64,000 nucleotides of DNA, from positions 1-64,000 of the forward strand of contig JAHKAA010000010.1 of the NCBI GenBank assembly GCA_018825965.1, read 5' to 3'. The notes beneath the pieces are model-generated. The model made no database searches and had not been told where the DNA came from. It saw only the letters and a program-made list of their open reading frames with translations. This DNA is from Gammaproteobacteria bacterium. Lineage in GTDB: Bacteria > Pseudomonadota > Gammaproteobacteria > Enterobacterales > Alteromonadaceae. Positions 20,020 through 29,141 of this stretch are shown here, piece by piece. How positions within the stretch are numbered: position 1 is the first letter of the stretch; every line of letters begins with the position of its first letter. The position numbers and the translations under genes are program-made.

Positions 20020-20827
20020 CAACTATTTTCTGTGGCAACAAAAGCGCGGCAACATAGTCACCAGCATAGGCAAATGGGTGGGCGGGGACGACGTGCAAGT
20101 ACGGCAATACTCGTTGTTAAAAGACTTATTTCAGCAGGTCAGTTATATGCAACTCCAGGTGCTGAACGCCACAGGCAAACTCATCTCCCCGGAGTTAGGC
20201 CGCTGGCTGGAAAATAATTTTATGGTGATGAGTTACCCGGACGCCCGGATCTGGTGTAATCAGGTGGGAGCCTTTGCCGGTACATTAAAAACCAGTCCCA
20301 CAGCAGCTACAGTAGCAGGTTGTCTTGCTGCCGACTCCAGAGTGTATGGCGGCAGTCAGACCTCTGAACATGCGATGCGTTTTATTCAGCAAACGCTGTT
20401 AAAATACAAAGCAGGTCAAAGTATCGAAGCGCTTGTTGCTGCAGCCCCTGTCAAACAAGGCAAACCCGCCATCATCGGATTTGCCAGACCTGTAGCCCGC
20501 ACTGACGAGCGCATTGCTCCGCACCAACAGATGACTGAAGCTCTGGGATTTAGCAAAGGCGAGCATATGCAGCTGGCTGACTTGCTCGCAGAGCATATGC
20601 AACAGCATTATGGTATGGGCATTAATATTGGTGGCTACACAGCGGCTTTTATGTCTGATCAGGGCTTTTCTCCGGAAGAGGTATACAGGATCAAAAACCT
20701 CTGTGTTGCCAGTGGTGTGACTGCCTGTTATCAGGATCAACTGACAGAGCCTGAGCATAGTTTTTTACCCTGGCGCTGCGATGATATTGAGTATCAGGGG
20801 CATGGTCCCCGCCCCTTACCTGACTAA
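20003..20827 (+). CDS. Short citrate-synthase-like protein, second of a pair
   Basis: This 274-residue protein overlaps the preceding gene by 17 bases and has a GGAGG ribosome-binding site about nine bases upstream. Superfamily resemblance is seen in SRVYGGSQTSEHAMRFIQQ, at the position of the HGGA motif but with Y in place of His. It is also seen in GFARPVARTDERI, at the position of PGFGHPxYKxxDPR. Length and motif order match the upstream protein, so the two look like diverged tandem paralogues rather than two halves of one enzyme. No partner enzyme that would fix the reaction is evident, apart from the convergent ThDP enzyme. Confidence 0.65.
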   Translation: MSSSPDNYFLWQQKRGNIVTSIGKWVGGDDVQVRQYSLLKDLFQQVSYMQLQVLNATGKLISPELGRWLENNFMVMSYPDARIWCNQVGAFAGTLKTSPTAATVAGCLAADSRVYGGSQTSEHAMRFIQQTLLKYKAGQSIEALVAAAPVKQGKPAIIGFARPVARTDERIAPHQQMTEALGFSKGEHMQLADLLAEHMQQHYGMGINIGGYTAAFMSDQGFSPEEVYRIKNLCVASGVTACYQDQLTEPEHSFLPWRCDDIEYQGHGPRPLPD

Positions 20828-20830
20828 GCC

Positions 20831-20852
20831 AAAAGGGCGGGATTAACCGCCC
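20831..20852 (-). terminator. Terminator of the ThDP enzyme gene
   Basis: GGGCGG-GATTAA-CCGCCC (20835-20852) overlaps the stop codon of the minus-strand gene and is followed on that strand by TTTTGG. It sits between convergent genes and may also limit read-through from the plus strand. Confidence 0.7.
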
Positions 20853-22624
20853 GGTGTTGCCGACCCTTTTAAACCTTTGACCCGATCTGCCATAGGCGGC
20901 ACTTCTTCCGCGTCTATGCGTACATCCAGCAAAGTGGGACCTTTTTTGCGAAACAGCGCAGCAAAATCTACCGCTTCCAGCTGCAACGGCGTTTCAATGC
21001 AAATGGCATCCACTCCCAGTGCATTGGCAAGTGCAGCATAGTTCACCCTGCCCAGTTGATAGCCTGTCTGCTCTGCCCCGCCCAGGCGCTGCCCGTGCAT
21101 TACCATGCCCAGTACCCCATCGTTGAGTACAATCAGCACCAATGGTAACTGTTGTTGTAAGGCCACTGTGATCTCCTGTGCGCTCATCAGGTAACTGCCA
21201 TCACCTGTCACACAGACATGAGGTTGTGCGCCTTTGCTGGCCAAAGCAGAGCCTATAGCCGCAGAAATAGCCCATGCCATAGCGCCCAGCCCCATAGCGA
21301 TATGATAATGGCCCTGATACTCTGGTCTTTGGTAATAATGCACAGACCAGGACCAGGCATTCCCTGCATCCACAAACAATCGGGTGCCTTGTGGCAGTGC
21401 TTTGCTCAGGTAAGTAAATAAACGTTGTGGTTTTAACGGGATCGAATTATTGGTCGCGGCTTGTGGATCCTGCAGCAGGCTAAAAGAGCCATTACAATTG
21501 GCAGGAACTACAGCAGCAAAAGCGGGCCAGTCTTTACCCCACTTCCTTTTGGCTTCACTGATTTCGTCGATCAGCTTTTGGAAGATCACAGGTAAATATC
21601 CGCAGACATGCAACTTAGCCATAGGTGATCGGGTGAAATGTTCAACACTGGAATCTATGTGGATCAGTTTGTGGTTAATTAAATCATCATCCCACCCACT
21701 GGTGCCCAATTCGCCTAAGGCTGCACCCACAGCCAATACCAGATCCAGCTTACCTTCATTATCCTGTAACAGTTCTCTGGCGCTTTGATGCCCGGCAAAA
21801 CCAAAAACCCCACGGTACAAAGGATGAGTTTCATTGACCCAGCGTTTGCCCATAGGCCCTGTGACAAAAGGCGCGTTTAATAGCTCTGCCAGCTTCATAA
21901 TCTGCTCTGAAGCTTCTTTACAGCCATCTCCGAGAAAAAACGCCACCCGCTTTGCCTGGGATAACTCCTGCAACAAACGTTGCAATGCAGTTTTATCTGA
22001 CAATGAAAACTGCTGGGTTAAAAGTTCAGTTCTCACATTGGGTAAAAAACCGGCTTCGGCTCTTAATACATCGGAAGGAATAGAAATATGGGACGGACCT
22101 GCAGGCACTCTGCTGGTCGCCATAATAGCGGCAATAAGTTTGTTCTCAAGCTGCTCATGGTGACTGACCAGAGAATTGTATCTGGTGCAATGACGAAACA
22201 TGCCCACTATGTCGATGGCTGAACAGGACGAGTCCTGCAGCGCTCTGCGACCAAACTTGGGTAACGGAGTTTGAGCTGTGATCACCAGCATAGGCACGTT
22301 GTCTGCATAGGCACTGGCAACTCCGGTCAACAAATTGGTGGCTCCCGGCCCAGTGGTCGCACAGCAGACTCCGGGCCGCCCTGTTTCTCTGGCATAACCA
22401 TCCGCCATAAAAGCCGCGCCGGCCTCGTGTCTGGCGACTATGGCTCTGACGCCGCCTCTTCGCTCGCTACGAGCCAGGGCATCAAATAAGGGTTCAATAG
22501 CACCACCAGGCACACCAAAGACATAATCAACCTTAAGTTGATTCAGATAAGCGACCAGAAGGTCGGCATAGGTCAGAACGTCCTTGTCAATCGGCTCTTC
22601 CATGTTAAGAGCGTCTTGAATCAT
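20843..22624 (-). CDS. ThDP-dependent enzyme of the acetolactate synthase/decarboxylase family
   Basis: This 593-residue protein has the three-domain layout of the family. The Pyr domain carries the catalytic glutamate in RHEAGAAFMADGYAR, the central domain is Rossmann-like, and the PP domain has GDGSYLMS and then LND (GDG-X25-ND ThDP/Mg motif). Related enzymes include acetolactate synthase, glyoxylate carboligase, sulfoacetaldehyde acetyltransferase and benzoylformate decarboxylase. I cannot choose among them. No small regulatory subunit gene is adjacent, which argues against a biosynthetic acetolactate synthase. I chose the ATG at 22624 (AGGT upstream); a TTG at 22663 is an alternative. Confidence 0.8.
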   Translation of the reverse strand: MIQDALNMEEPIDKDVLTYADLLVAYLNQLKVDYVFGVPGGAIEPLFDALARSERRGGVRAIVARHEAGAAFMADGYARETGRPGVCCATTGPGATNLLTGVASAYADNVPMLVITAQTPLPKFGRRALQDSSCSAIDIVGMFRHCTRYNSLVSHHEQLENKLIAAIMATSRVPAGPSHISIPSDVLRAEAGFLPNVRTELLTQQFSLSDKTALQRLLQELSQAKRVAFFLGDGCKEASEQIMKLAELLNAPFVTGPMGKRWVNETHPLYRGVFGFAGHQSARELLQDNEGKLDLVLAVGAALGELGTSGWDDDLINHKLIHIDSSVEHFTRSPMAKLHVCGYLPVIFQKLIDEISEAKRKWGKDWPAFAAVVPANCNGSFSLLQDPQAATNNSIPLKPQRLFTYLSKALPQGTRLFVDAGNAWSWSVHYYQRPEYQGHYHIAMGLGAMAWAISAAIGSALASKGAQPHVCVTGDGSYLMSAQEITVALQQQLPLVLIVLNDGVLGMVMHGQRLGGAEQTGYQLGRVNYAALANALGVDAICIETPLQLEAVDFAALFRKKGPTLLDVRIDAEEVPPMADRVKGLKGSATPGG

Positions 22625-22716
22625 CACTGCATTACCTGTTTCATTTGTTGTTAAATAAACCAAAGAAGATGCAGTCTAGCCGATAAACGCTGAACAAGTG
22701 GAGCTTTTTTAAATAG

Positions 22717-25194
22717 TTAAGTTATTGTTTCCAAAATGTATTTTTTTACATTTTCGATATCCATGGGTTTACTGATATGGTAGCCCTGTGCATAATCCAC
22801 GCCCAGTTCTTTTAGCAGATCAAAAATACGTTCATTTTCGACAAATTCCGCCACAGATTTACGATTTAACACCCTGGCTATCTCAGCTATAGACTTCACC
22901 AGAGCGTAATCAATCTGATCCACATCCATTTCTCTGACAAAAGAGCCATCAATTTTAATGCTGTGTGCAGGCAGTTGTTTCAGATAACTAAAAGTGCTGA
23001 AACCAGTGCCAAAATCATCAATTGAAAACTCACAGCCCAGTTGTGTCAAAGATTCAATCATCAGCCGTGTCGCCTGAATATTACTTAAACTGGCACTCTC
23101 CGTCAGCTCAAAGATAATACGGGTGGCGTCTACCTGATATTGTTCCAGTTTCTGTTTAATCAAAGGCAAGAGTCGCGCATCACTAAAGGCCTGAGCCGAC
23201 AGATTAATAGCGACCTTATGCAATTGTGGATACTGATGCATCATCGCAATAGCTTTAGATATCACCTGATGATCCAAAAGATTGATATCCTCAGCGCGCT
23301 CCAAAGCCGGAATAAATTCCCCCGGATACACCAGTCTGTCGTCAAGCTGCAATCGCACCAGCGCTTCAAAATAGGCGACTGCACCGTTGCTGACTTTGAC
23401 TATAGGTTGAAAGTGCAAGGTGATTTGATCATTTACTATGGCTTCCTGCAACTGATGGGACCATTGCAAAGACAGTTGCAGCTCGCCGCTGTCCTGATCG
23501 TCATCTGTATAACAGTGCACCAGATTACGCCCTTTACGTTTGGCGACATACAAAGCGATATCCGCTTGCTGTAAATACTGTTGCGCCTCACTGGCAGAGC
23601 CATCTATTTTACTTAAACCTATACTGCAACTGATTTTATAAACCCGGTCAGCAATACGGTAGTGCCCTTGTTGCAACGAGGCGCAAAGCCGTTGTGCCAG
23701 CTGTTCTGCAGAACTCAGCTCACAATGAGTTAACAGCAAAGCAAACTCATCCCCCCCAACCCGGCACAGCACGTCATCTTTTCCTAAACCAGCACTGAGC
23801 AGGCTGGCGACTTCACGTAAAATAGCATCACCTTGCGAATGACCCTGTGAGTCATTAATCACTTTAAAATGATCCAGATCCAAATACAGCAGCGCATGTT
23901 GTTCCTGGTTTTTGCGGGCAGATACCGCCAGCCTGTTTAATTCCTGATCAAAAAAGTAGCGGTTATACAAACCGGTTAAGGTGTCATGCAGCGCCAGGTG
24001 CTTGAGTTCCTGCTCTGCCTTTTTACGCTCGTCTATGTTTTCCAGCGTGACTGTTAAACCTGCTTTCCCTTCACCGGAAAGCAGGGTCAAATCAGCAATG
24101 ACCCAGTGCAGCTCGCCCTGATAATCAAAAAGTTGCAGCTCATGACGCCAGTGTGATTTACGCCCTGAAAATAAAAAATTTAATTGTTGCTGCCACAGAA
24201 GTTTGTCCTGATCAGCCAGATAATGACTCATCGGAAAATTTAAACCCGCAGAGCCTGCAAACCTGGACCAGGCCTTGTTGGCAAACTGGATCTGCCCCCT
24301 GTTGTCCAGTTCCATCACCACAGTGGAGACGTGATCAAGTACCCGCTGATGTGTCATTGACAGGGCTTTGTAACGGGATTCGCTGCTGGCAAGAGCCTGA
24401 ACTTTATGACCAAACTGTTGGTTACTGACCATAAAGTCTTCACGTTGTGCTGCCACTTCCATCACTTTACGCAGTTGATCAGCCCGAAAGGGTTTGCTGA
24501 TAAAATCAGCAGCACCTTGCAACAACATCTCTTCAGCCAGTTCAACGCCGGCATGGGCCGTCATAACAACAACAGATTGCGATTTTTGTATCGCCATGAT
24601 GTGTTGCAGCACCTGCTGACCCGTCATTCCAGGCAGCATCACATCCAGCAACACCAGCGTATAGGTATCGGGTTTATAAAGTTCAACCGCTTCAAAGCCC
24701 GTGCTGGCAAGGGTGATTTTATAAAAAGGCTGCAGAATACGCCGCGCCAGTTCAGCTATATCCGGATCGTCCTCAACCAGCAAGAGCTCTGGTTTTTTCT
24801 GGTGATTGATGGGATATTCAGCGTGCTGCTGTAAATAGTCAGGTAATTTTTGATACTGATCGAGCGGCAACACTAAATCTATACCATAGGCTCGTGCTGT
24901 AGTTTCAGTGATCCGTTCACAATAGGTAGAACTTAATAAAATAAAGGGGGTGGAAGCTGCAGACTGCAACACATTAGATCGCAGTAGTCTGGCTAAACGC
25001 CAGCCATCAATGCTGCCAATTTCTATCTCAGAAATCACTAATTCAAAAGCTTTGCTTTTTAACTGCACTATTGCTTCAGCGCTGTTTGTAACAGCAGTCA
25101 CAGCCCAGCCACTTTGTGACCTCAACAACTGAACAACAGAGCTTCGGCTCTGCTCTTCAGCAACAACTAATAATAAAGACAGAGGTTGAGCCAT
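22717..25194 (-). CDS. REC-REC-PAS-GGDEF-EAL c-di-GMP signalling protein
   Basis: This 825-residue cytoplasmic protein starts with a receiver-like domain without a clear phospho-acceptor context (about 1-125). A canonical receiver follows (LLLVEDDPDIAELARR, phospho-Asp in LVLLDVMLPGMTG, then VVVMTAHAG and ISKPFRADQL; about 135-260). Next comes a PAS domain (about 285-390). The diguanylate cyclase domain has an intact CRVGGDEFALLL, and the EAL phosphodiesterase domain has an intact YFEALVRLQ plus DDFGTGFSTFSYL. Both catalytic signatures look complete. No cognate kinase is adjacent; the orphan kinase at 15426-16961 is a possible input. Confidence 0.92.
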   Translation of the reverse strand: MAQPLSLLLVVAEEQSRSSVVQLLRSQSGWAVTAVTNSAEAIVQLKSKAFELVISEIEIGSIDGWRLARLLRSNVLQSAASTPFILLSSTYCERITETTARAYGIDLVLPLDQYQKLPDYLQQHAEYPINHQKKPELLLVEDDPDIAELARRILQPFYKITLASTGFEAVELYKPDTYTLVLLDVMLPGMTGQQVLQHIMAIQKSQSVVVMTAHAGVELAEEMLLQGAADFISKPFRADQLRKVMEVAAQREDFMVSNQQFGHKVQALASSESRYKALSMTHQRVLDHVSTVVMELDNRGQIQFANKAWSRFAGSAGLNFPMSHYLADQDKLLWQQQLNFLFSGRKSHWRHELQLFDYQGELHWVIADLTLLSGEGKAGLTVTLENIDERKKAEQELKHLALHDTLTGLYNRYFFDQELNRLAVSARKNQEQHALLYLDLDHFKVINDSQGHSQGDAILREVASLLSAGLGKDDVLCRVGGDEFALLLTHCELSSAEQLAQRLCASLQQGHYRIADRVYKISCSIGLSKIDGSASEAQQYLQQADIALYVAKRKGRNLVHCYTDDDQDSGELQLSLQWSHQLQEAIVNDQITLHFQPIVKVSNGAVAYFEALVRLQLDDRLVYPGEFIPALERAEDINLLDHQVISKAIAMMHQYPQLHKVAINLSAQAFSDARLLPLIKQKLEQYQVDATRIIFELTESASLSNIQATRLMIESLTQLGCEFSIDDFGTGFSTFSYLKQLPAHSIKIDGSFVREMDVDQIDYALVKSIAEIARVLNRKSVAEFVENERIFDLLKELGVDYAQGYHISKPMDIENVKKYILETIT

Positions 25195-25390
25195 CCAGAA
25201 CCTAATTTAAAATTATGAGGGCTACACTGAGCACCGTACTAGTGATTTCACCATATCTGCTGCCTGCAACAGGCGCAAGATTTATTTGGTTATGGCAGCT
25301 CCATCGAGCAACGTAACTCAGGCTGTACCTTTGGGGCTGCAGCCTGCTACCATAGCCACTTTCAGAATAGATGTGAAACAGTAAAAAAAC

Positions 25391-26119
25391 ATGCGTATTC
25401 CCAGAATTTATCAGCCTGGTGCCATTGTAGTGCAGCAGGACTTTGCCTTGGCCGAAGACGGTGCCAATCATATAGGCCGTGTGTTACGTATGCAGGCTGG
25501 TGACGAGTTATGTTTATTTAATGGCGACGGTTTAAATTATCAGGCTGTTATAACCTCTGTTGAAAAAAAACAGCTGTGGGTAAAAGCCATCAGTTCAAGC
25601 GAAAACCCAGTGGAATCCCCTCTCAAACTGCATTTAGGTCAGGGCATTTCCCGGGGTGATCGCATGGATTTTGTCATTCAAAAAGCAGTCGAGCTGGGTG
25701 TCACTGAAATCACTCCATTGTTTACAGAGCGTTGTGGTGTGAAGCTGGATGCAGAGCGACTGGCCAAACGCACAGAACAATGGCAAAAAATTGCGATAGC
25801 CGCTTGTGAGCAGTCTGGCCGCAGTGTTGTACCTGTAGTTCATACCGCCATCCAGCTGACTAAATGGCTGGTTCAAGAGACAAAAGATTTAAAGCTGACC
25901 TTGGATCCATGGACTTCAGACTCCATTAAGACGATAACAGGTAGCCAGACTATTCGTTTAGTTATAGGCCCTGAAGGCGGTTTTACCGATGCGGAAGTCG
26001 CTCAGACTAAAGACGCTGGTTTTATGGCTGTTCGTTTAGGCCCACGTGTATTACGTACCGAAACAGCAGCTTTAACCGCCATCAGCGCATTACAGTTACA
26101 ATTTGGTGATCTGGCCTGA
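25391..26119 (+). CDS. rsmE: 16S rRNA m3U1498 methyltransferase
   Basis: This 242-residue SPOUT-class methyltransferase modifies U1498 of 16S rRNA. The N-terminal PUA-like region begins MRIPRIYQPG. The C-terminal knot has RLVIGPEGGFTDAEV and LRTETAALTAI, the SAM-binding trefoil-knot motifs. It is followed within about 25 bases by gshB, which is the conserved gammaproteobacterial order. Confidence 0.96.
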   Translation: MRIPRIYQPGAIVVQQDFALAEDGANHIGRVLRMQAGDELCLFNGDGLNYQAVITSVEKKQLWVKAISSSENPVESPLKLHLGQGISRGDRMDFVIQKAVELGVTEITPLFTERCGVKLDAERLAKRTEQWQKIAIAACEQSGRSVVPVVHTAIQLTKWLVQETKDLKLTLDPWTSDSIKTITGSQTIRLVIGPEGGFTDAEVAQTKDAGFMAVRLGPRVLRTETAALTAISALQLQFGDLA

Positions 26120-26142
26120 ACAGAGCCCATACAGGAGTGAAG

Positions 26143-27105
26143 ATGATTAAATTAGGCATAGTGATGGACCCTATTGCGGACATCAATATCAAAAAAGACT
26201 CCAGTTTTGCCATGTTATTGCAGGCACAGTCCCGTGGTTATCAGTTGCATTATATGGAAATGAATGACCTGTATTTAATTGAAGGTCAGGCCCGCGCCCG
26301 CACCCGTTTGCTCTCTGTGCAGCCAAATGGCGAACACTGGTATGACTTTGGTGGCGCACAAGACATAGCTTTGTCCGACTTAGATGTGATCTTAATGCGT
26401 AAAGATCCACCTTTTGATACCGAATTTATTTACGCCACTTACATTCTGGAACGAGCTGAAGACGAAGGCACCTTGATTGTCAATAAACCTCAAAGCCTGC
26501 GTGACGCCAATGAAAAGCTGTATACCAGCTGGTTTGCTGAACATACACCAAAAACTCTGGTCACCCGTGACGCAGCCCGTTTAAAAGCCTTTTACCAGCA
26601 AGAACAGGATGTGATTTTAAAACCTCTGGATGGTATGGGTGGCGCTTCAATTTTCCGTTTAAAACCGGACGATGCCAACGTCAGTGTCATTATTGAAACC
26701 CTGACAGAACATGGCAGCCGTTATGCCATGGCGCAAAAATTTATTGCTGAAATTAAAGACGGTGATAAACGAGTGCTGGTGGTCAACGGTGAACCTGTGC
26801 CTTATTGTTTAGCCCGTATTCCGGCCAGTGGTGAAACCCGGGGTAATTTAGCAGCCGGGGGTCGTGGCGAAGCAAGGCCGTTAACAGAAAGCGATTGGGC
26901 CATTGCCCGTGCCGTTGGCCCTACTCTGAAAGCCAAAGGCTTGATTTTTGTAGGCCTGGATATTATTGGTGACAAGCTGACCGAAATTAACGTCACAAGC
27001 CCAACCTGTATCCGTGAAATTGAAGCAGCTTTTTCGGTGAATATCACCGGCATGCTATTTGACCAGATTGAACTACTGTTAAAGCAGAAGCAGCAACAGT
27101 CCTAA
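26143..27105 (+). CDS. gshB: Glutathione synthetase
   Basis: This 320-residue ATP-grasp ligase adds glycine to gamma-glutamylcysteine. Motifs include LGIVMDPIADINIKKD at the N-terminus, NKPQSLRDANEKLY, and the GGDR-like phosphate loop region KPLDGMGGASIFR. The C-terminus has GLDIIGDKLTEINVTSPT. I chose the ATG at 26143 with CAGGAG five bases upstream, in preference to an in-frame GTG two codons earlier that overlaps that ribosome-binding site. Confidence 0.97.
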   Translation: MIKLGIVMDPIADINIKKDSSFAMLLQAQSRGYQLHYMEMNDLYLIEGQARARTRLLSVQPNGEHWYDFGGAQDIALSDLDVILMRKDPPFDTEFIYATYILERAEDEGTLIVNKPQSLRDANEKLYTSWFAEHTPKTLVTRDAARLKAFYQQEQDVILKPLDGMGGASIFRLKPDDANVSVIIETLTEHGSRYAMAQKFIAEIKDGDKRVLVVNGEPVPYCLARIPASGETRGNLAAGGRGEARPLTESDWAIARAVGPTLKAKGLIFVGLDIIGDKLTEINVTSPTCIREIEAAFSVNITGMLFDQIELLLKQKQQQS

Positions 27106-27114
27106 GGTGTATAG

Positions 27115-27672
27115 ATGGACAATTTTCAGAATCATTTATTGATTGCCATGCCAGGTCTTGACGATCCTATGTTTAAACGCAGTGTGACTTACATTTGTGA
27201 GCACAATGCAGAAGGTGCCATGGGCATAGTGATTAATCACCCTATGCCGGTGAAAGTCACTGAGTTATTAAGCCAGCTACAAATTGAACACGATAGTGAA
27301 AGCCAGGCGGCTAAAGCTCATGTCTGTGCTGGTGGTCCTGTGCAAAGTGATAGGGGTTTTGTGTTGCATACCCCCAAAGACGGCTACACCAGCAGTATGC
27401 GGCTGAATAACGATCTGATGGTCACCACGTCACGCGATATTTTGGAAAAGCTCACCACAGAAGAGGCGCCGGACAAATTTATTCTGGCCTTAGGTTATGC
27501 TGGCTGGAGCGCTGGCCAACTGGAAAAAGAAATGGCAGAAAACAGCTGGCTGATGATCCCGGCCGACAACACCATTATTTTTGAATTAAGTCATGCCGAT
27601 AAATGGCAAGGCGCCGCTCATGCGATGGGCATTGAAGTCTGGCAATTAAGCCCGGAAGCAGGTCACGCCTGA
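27115..27672 (+). CDS. yqgE: UPF0301 protein YqgE
   Basis: This 185-residue UPF0301/YqgE family protein is recognised from [20 protein letters not shown] at the N-terminus, [11 protein letters not shown], and [14 protein letters not shown]. The biochemical function is not established. Its place between gshB and ruvX is strongly conserved in gammaproteobacteria. Its stop codon shares a base with the ruvX start. Confidence 0.95.
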   Translation: MDNFQNHLLIAMPGLDDPMFKRSVTYICEHNAEGAMGIVINHPMPVKVTELLSQLQIEHDSESQAAKAHVCAGGPVQSDRGFVLHTPKDGYTSSMRLNNDLMVTTSRDILEKLTTEEAPDKFILALGYAGWSAGQLEKEMAENSWLMIPADNTIIFELSHADKWQGAAHAMGIEVWQLSPEAGHA

Positions 27673-28106
27673 TGAGTAGTAGCGTCACCGTATTGGCTTT
27701 TGACTATGGTTTAAAAAGTATTGGCGTGGCTGTAGGTCAAAGCATGACAGGCACAGCCACTATGCTCAAAGCCTTAAAAGCTCAGGATGGCATTCCAAAC
27801 TGGGATTTAATCGAAGCTTTAATCAAAGAATGGCAGCCTAAGTTGCTGGTGGTAGGTTTACCGCTGAATATGGATGGCACAGAGCAGCCTTTTACGGCCA
27901 GAGTGCATAAATTTGTTAATCGCCTGCATGGCCGTTATGGCTTACAGGTCAAAACTCAGGATGAGCGTTTAACCACAGTAGACGCCCGCTCGCAGCTCTT
28001 TGCCGAAGGTGGTTTTAAAAAACTCAGTAAAGAGTTGGTCGATAGCCTGTCAGCCAAACTGATTTTAGAAAGCTGGTTTGAAAATGGTGGCACTTATGGC
28101 GATTAA
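27672..28106 (+). CDS. ruvX: Holliday-junction resolvase-like protein YqgF/RuvX
   Basis: This 144-residue RNase H-fold protein has the first catalytic aspartate in [16 protein letters not shown], the second acidic position in the [13 protein letters not shown] region, and a third in DERLTTVDA. The family is proposed to process pre-16S rRNA or to act on Holliday junctions. It is translationally coupled to yqgE by a one-base overlap and overlaps the downstream DUF1653 gene. Confidence 0.95.
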   Translation: MSSSVTVLAFDYGLKSIGVAVGQSMTGTATMLKALKAQDGIPNWDLIEALIKEWQPKLLVVGLPLNMDGTEQPFTARVHKFVNRLHGRYGLQVKTQDERLTTVDARSQLFAEGGFKKLSKELVDSLSAKLILESWFENGGTYGD

Positions 28107-28350
28107 AACCGGCTTCTATCGCCACTACAAAGGCCCTTTTTATCAGGTACTGGCACTGACACATCACAGTGAAACCAATGAAGAACTGGTGCTGTACAGG
28201 GCCTTATACGGCGATTTTGGCTTATGGGTGCGGCCACTGGACATGTTTGTCAGCAATGTCGAAGTAGCAGGCGAACTGGTGCCACGTTTTAGTTTTGTTT
28301 CAGAACAAGCACCTGCGGAATTACCTGAGCTGCCACAACTGCCCTTTTAA
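28096..28350 (+). CDS. DUF1653 family small protein
   Basis: This 84-residue protein is recognised from [20 protein letters not shown] and [12 protein letters not shown]. These are the typical short DUF1653 motifs, a small beta-rich cytoplasmic domain of unknown function. I chose the ATG at 28096, which puts the conserved domain at the N-terminus and overlaps the ruvX stop by 11 bases. An in-frame TTG at 28078 is an alternative. Its end overlaps the stop of the convergent regulator gene by four bases. Confidence 0.85.
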   Translation: MAIKTGFYRHYKGPFYQVLALTHHSETNEELVLYRALYGDFGLWVRPLDMFVSNVEVAGELVPRFSFVSEQAPAELPELPQLPF

Positions 28351-29054
28351 TCTGAGCCAGTCAAAGCCTGGTTGCTGGTTCTGAACCTGTAGCGTTTGCA
28401 AAAGCTGGCCATTCCCTTCAAATGGAAATGTAAAACTCTGCTGTCGTTATCTCTGACAGCCCAGCCTTGGTTTAAAATATCCTGTAAAACCCATTGCCCT
28501 AAAGCGCCGGCCAAATGAGTCCGTCGCTCACTCCAGTCCAGACAGGCCTTACACAAAGGTCGTTTTTGCTTTTCCAGCTCAGTCAGATTAACCCCAATTG
28601 CAGTAAAAAAATCAACGCCCTGCTTTGTCAGCATCACCTGATCTGAGTGTTCAGTCAGCAGTTGTTGTTCAAGCAGGCTGTGATACAAGCCGACTCCAAC
28701 TTCTCCGGCCAGATGGTCATAACAAACTCTGGATTTACGTAACAGAGGATCTGCTGGTCCGGTTCTGGCTTTTGGATGGGCTAATACCGAACTTAGATTC
28801 AACAAGGATTCCAGCAGCTGCGCCACTTCAAGCGACTGCAACTGAAAATACTTATGCCGCCCTTGTTTTCTGACCACTAGCAGCTGACCTTCAACCAATT
28901 TGCTTAAATGACTGCTGGCAGTCTGAGCTGTTATATCCGCCTCCAGTGCCAGTTCTGTTGCTGTTAAAGCTTTACCGGATAAAAGCGCCAGTAACATGCG
29001 GGAACGAGCCTGATCCGCCATTAAGGCCGCGACAAAAGTAATATCAGGGGACAT
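28347..29054 (-). CDS. ArsR-type winged-helix transcriptional regulator
   Basis: This 235-residue protein has an N-terminal ArsR-like winged helix: ALTATELALEADITAQTASS (helix-turn-helix, about 27-46) followed by HLSKLVEGQLLVVRKQGRHKYF (recognition helix and wing). A C-terminal domain of about 130 residues contains scattered cysteines (RVCYDH, PLCKACLDW) and could sense a metal or thiol stress, which is only an inference. I chose the ATG at 29054 because longer in-frame starts run into the divergent promoter and coding region. It is divergent from the NIPSNAP and monooxygenase-like pair, which it probably controls. Confidence 0.82.
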   Translation of the reverse strand: MSPDITFVAALMADQARSRMLLALLSGKALTATELALEADITAQTASSHLSKLVEGQLLVVRKQGRHKYFQLQSLEVAQLLESLLNLSSVLAHPKARTGPADPLLRKSRVCYDHLAGEVGVGLYHSLLEQQLLTEHSDQVMLTKQGVDFFTAIGVNLTELEKQKRPLCKACLDWSERRTHLAGALGQWVLQDILNQGWAVRDNDSRVLHFHLKGMASFCKRYRFRTSNQALTGSD

Positions 29055-29069
29055 AGAGGGTTCCGGATA

Positions 29070-29125
29070 CTTCGATGGGGGTCGAAGCAAAGTTATTTTC
29101 AGACGATAGACTGACTGAAAATAAC
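29070..29125. promoter_or_regulatory. Two inverted repeats in the divergent regulator/NIPSNAP control region
   Basis: CTTCGA-N6-TCGAAG occupies 29070-29087. A second, longer repeat, GTTATTTTCAG-N12-CTGAAAATAAC, occupies 29092-29125. Both lie in the 87 bases between the divergent regulator and the NIPSNAP gene. Perfect dyads at this place are good candidates for ArsR-type operators. The second could instead form a hairpin in the 5' leader, as it ends just before the AAGGAG ribosome-binding site. Confidence 0.6.
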
Positions 29126-29141
29126 CAAGGAGACAAGTACC

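Noticed and set aside
23140..24834. Several plus-strand ORFs of 90-144 codons opposite the GGDEF-EAL gene
   Set aside because: They are antisense shadows of a well-supported coding frame, without recognisable domains.
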